Translations under genes and position numbers: made by a program
Shown: positions 52,713-54,726 of the stretch, piece after piece
How the letters are laid out: each line of letters begins with the position of its first letter
Numbering within the stretch: position 1 is the first letter of the stretch
NCBI RefSeq assembly: GCF_004364575.1
Contig: NZ_SOAG01000023.1
Span: 1,544 to 56,269 of the forward strand
Direction of reading: 5' to 3'
From: Myroides indicus
GTDB taxonomy: Bacteria > Bacteroidota > Bacteroidia > Flavobacteriales > Flavobacteriaceae
DNA: 54,726 nucleotides
Notes under the pieces: model-generated
What the model was told of the DNA's origin: nothing
Database searches by the model: none
What the model saw: the letters and a program-made list of their open reading frames with translations, nothing else

Positions 52713-53999
52713 TTATTTTATTGTAATTTTTTTAGTTACTTTTTCTTTGTCAGTAAAAAAAGTAATAAAGTAAATACCTTTTGTTATATCTGATATATCA
52801 ATTTCATTTGATTTGAATGAAAATGGTTCAAAATATTTTATGAGTTTACCCGTAAAGTCTGTAATCTGAATCCTTTTGATTTCATTCAAACTGCTAAAAT
52901 ATAGAGTCGAGGTAGCAGGATTAGGGTAGATATAAAAATTATCATTAAAAGGAAAGTGTTCTGTAGATAAATTACTGGTTTCTAACATGTAAACTCCTTT
53001 TTTTTAGGATAATAATATGAGTTTATTTTGATATTGTACCATATCCCAAACTCCACCACAATCATATAATGTCTCTTGAAAAGAGACTGTCCAACTGTTT
53101 CCGTTGTCAACAGATTTATAAATGATAATGCTATTATTAGGACCATTTAAAGCACCCGTCGCATAGATAATATCGGGATTTGTCTCATCAAAAATAATTT
53201 TGTATATATACAAATATTCACTGAGAGCATAGGGTGGTAACCATGTAAGCCCTTTATCTATCGATTTGGAAATATGACCTTCCTGACCTGCTAATATCGA
53301 GTTTTGATCTAATGGGTTAAATGCTAGATGATGTGTACAATTGTTTTGTATAAATTCAGTAATAGATCATGTTAATCCGCCGTCATTTGAGGTTTGAGTA
53401 TAGGAACTAAAAAGTTCAGTTTCTCCCGTATAATAGATCGATAAACTATCATTTGGATGGAATTCAACAGATTTTTCTTGATAACCTCCAGACCAAGCAT
53501 TGAGATTATTCCAATTAAATCCGAAATTTTCAGACTTAGAAACACCATAATGATCCTGTAGGACGACAATTAAGTTTGGATTTTGTTTGTTTTGGGAGAT
53601 GCGGTGAAGAGAATTAAAATTCTCATATTCGAAAAAATGGCTATTAGTATAATTTATATAAGAGTTTCCATTATCAAGCGATAGTAACATCAAACTATCT
53701 GATGATTTGGGCGTAATAGCCAAAATTTTATTTCTACTTTTAACAAAATCCCTGATAGGGATATCTTTAAAAGCAAAAGATTCCCAAATCGTATCATTTA
53801 GTATAGCTAAGTTTTTCCTGAAAATACCAGAATTTGTAGGTACATATATGTAATCGTCAATGATTTGAATTTTTGGATTTAATTCACGGACATCATGATC
53901 TTTGAAAATATCATTTAAGCCAATATAATGAAACATGTTATTAATATTATTTTTATTTTTTTCATGTGTTAGAAAATTATGTTCGCTGTTTTTGGGCAA
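52713..53999 (-). pseudogene. T9SS-secreted Asp-box (BNR/sortilin-like) protein with two in-frame stops
   Basis: One frame runs from 53999 to 52713, broken by TGA at 53367-53369 and TAA at 53004-53006. It holds several Asp-box repeats (SLDNGNSYINYT, SIDKGLTWLPPY, SVDNGNSWTVSF) that build a beta-propeller, and ends with a type IX sorting domain (YIYPNPATSTLYFSSL, then ITDFTGKL, then ITKGIYFITFFTDK). The TGA replaces the Trp expected after NDGGLT. The N-terminus is also missing: a stop lies ~20 codons upstream and no leader is in frame. Originally an extracellular or cell-surface protein; now dead or near-dead. Confidence 0.75.
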
Positions 54000-54478
54000 A
54001 ATTGTTATTGATGTGTGGCATACAAAAAGGTTAAAGGCTTATTTTAATGTTATGTATTATTGTCAGGCGTACAATAATAGTGAATAATTGTATTGATTTG
54101 AATAGTGAAGCTCAAATAAAATTCTTTGAAGGAGTTTTTAACTTAATCAGGTTAGATTATAATTTGATTTTTTTGTATTTGACTCTGTAATATTTAATAA
54201 TCTTCTATAGCTGGCTACTTCTTTGACAGGATTAGATACAATATTTCAGGGCACTATTAGTAGGGTTTTTTATATGGGGCGTCTTTTTTATACTAAGGGT
54301 GACACCGAAAAGGACACCTCGAAAGCGATATTTTGTGTGAAGAATTAATTTGTTTATCTTATTTAAATAACTTTAAAGTAAGTAAATGTATTTTTTTAGA
54401 GTGCTTTACGTAAATAAAAAAACTTCACATTTTTGTGAAGCTTTTTAATTGTGGATTAATCTGGTATATATAAATAAT
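54000..54478. other. AT-rich spacer before the IS982 element
   Basis: No gene is seen. A short open piece (KGDTEKDTSKAIFCVKN, around 54298-54348) has no start. A hairpin (cttcac/gtgaag, 54423-54441) with Ts follows and could end transcription. Confidence 0.4.
54423..54447 (+). terminator. Short hairpin with T run beside the IS982 element
   Basis: A 6-7 bp stem around an AT loop, followed by TTTTT. It is also T-rich on the minus strand, so it may protect neighbours from IS982 readthrough. Confidence 0.45.
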
Positions 54479-54726
54479 ACCCGTTGTGCATTTTAAATAA
54501 TACACACTTTTAAGTTATTGATATTCCTATTGAAATATTCTTTGTTGATGAATTGTACAACTGTTAACGCCGTTATTTTAGCTAATAATCTGGTTTTGAA
54601 ACCTTCAAATGTCTTGGCGTAATTACGTCTCATCATAAATTGGTCGCACAATTGCGAGAACAAGGTTTCAATTCTCTTTCGTTGTTTTTTGAACAAATAA
54701 AATTGTGGTTTATAATCCTTTTGATT
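54479..54726 (-). mobile_element. IS982-family insertion sequence, left part only (runs off window)
   Basis: The element's end is the terminal repeat ACCCGTTGTGCATTTTAAAT at 54479-54498; the rest lies beyond the right edge. The transposase runs inward from this end on the minus strand. A decayed copy of the same end is at 28499-28580. Confidence 0.8.
54493..54726 (-). CDS. IS982-family transposase, C-terminal part (truncated by window)
   Basis: The frame is open to the right edge, so the apparent start at 54696 (a TTG codon) is internal. The sequence KRIETLFSQLCDQFMMRRNY, then AKTFEGFKTRLLAKITALTV, then VQFINKEYFNRNINNLKVCI is the conserved end of IS982 transposases (DDE type, with the final catalytic Glu in RIETLFSQ). 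Whether the element is intact cannot be judged from this window. Confidence 0.85.
   Translation of the reverse strand, partial: NQKDYKPQFYLFKKQRKRIETLFSQLCDQFMMRRNYAKTFEGFKTRLLAKITALTVVQFINKEYFNRNINNLKVCII

Noticed and set aside
53367..53369. TGA at a conserved Trp position as possible UGA recoding
   Set aside because: Other genes in the window use TGG for Trp and end in TGA (for example the radical SAM gene). A second, TAA stop and a lost N-terminus in the same gene point to decay.
54471..54505. Direct repeat AAATAATAC flanking the IS982 end as target duplication
   Set aside because: One copy lies inside the terminal repeat, so it is a chance AT-rich match; the far flank is outside the window.

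Overview
The window comes from a low-GC Bacteroidota genome, most likely Flavobacteriales (Flavobacteriaceae or a close relative). The reasons are: TAnnTTTG-type promoter boxes with little Shine-Dalgarno signal; a type IX secretion (T9SS) C-terminal sorting domain; single-subunit-anchor succinate dehydrogenase genes in the order sdhC-sdhA-sdhB; an hpt-adk-obg cluster; signal peptides ending in Ala-Gln; and flavobacterial-style Rhs pre-toxin sequence. I do not assign a genus. No tRNA, rRNA or CRISPR array was seen.

Region 1 (1-7130) is the accessory part: the 3' end of an Rhs/polymorphic toxin locus. One constant pre-toxin segment, ending in a Leu-Met-His-Met junction, recurs at 3-368, 1600-1710, 3171-3260 and 4516-4879, with a divergent copy at 6702-6747. 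Each copy is followed by a different, AT-rich toxin C-terminus and its own immunity gene. Toxin 4 carries an HEYKH zinc-protease motif with a lipoprotein immunity partner. Toxin 5 is followed by two paralogous lipoproteins. One cassette keeps only a toxin tail plus an intact immunity gene, and the last is broken. A fragment of toxin 2 lies 27 kb away (28707-28924), next to an IS982 remnant.

Region 2 (7267-12358) holds two drug-type MFS exporters, a small secreted protein, an AraC regulator divergent from the second exporter, and a HugZ/PPOX-like protein. Region 3 (12464-23141) holds a secreted M28 peptidase, a 1978-residue thioester alpha-2-macroglobulin, a pirin and an M3 oligopeptidase. Region 4 (23278-27792) is purine and housekeeping: purK and purE on the minus strand, hpt-adk-obg on the plus strand, with a possible small RNA between them. 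A perfect 58-bp palindrome sits on the obg stop codon, followed by 1.2 kb of gene debris.

Region 5 (29044-36538) holds a DUF3050 protein and the cluster sdhC-sdhA-sdhB-porin-SLC13 carrier, which reads as C4-dicarboxylate uptake tied to succinate/fumarate redox chemistry. Region 6 (36770-45279) holds rclC, an EamA exporter under a MarR-GNAT fusion with a palindromic operator, a translationally coupled radical-SAM/partner pair of the TIGR03916/TIGR03915 type, a UbiB-family kinase and an AsmA-like protein. Region 7 (45396-48954) is a copper-handling cluster: a Cys-rich exported protein, an HMA-DUF3347 protein, and a multicopper oxidase carrying a CopB-like beta-barrel tail. Region 8 (48955-54726) is decaying: a PAS-LuxR pseudogene, a small ORF, an Ntn-hydrolase, a GNAT, a T9SS-type Asp-box protein with two in-frame stops, and an IS982 element running off the right edge.
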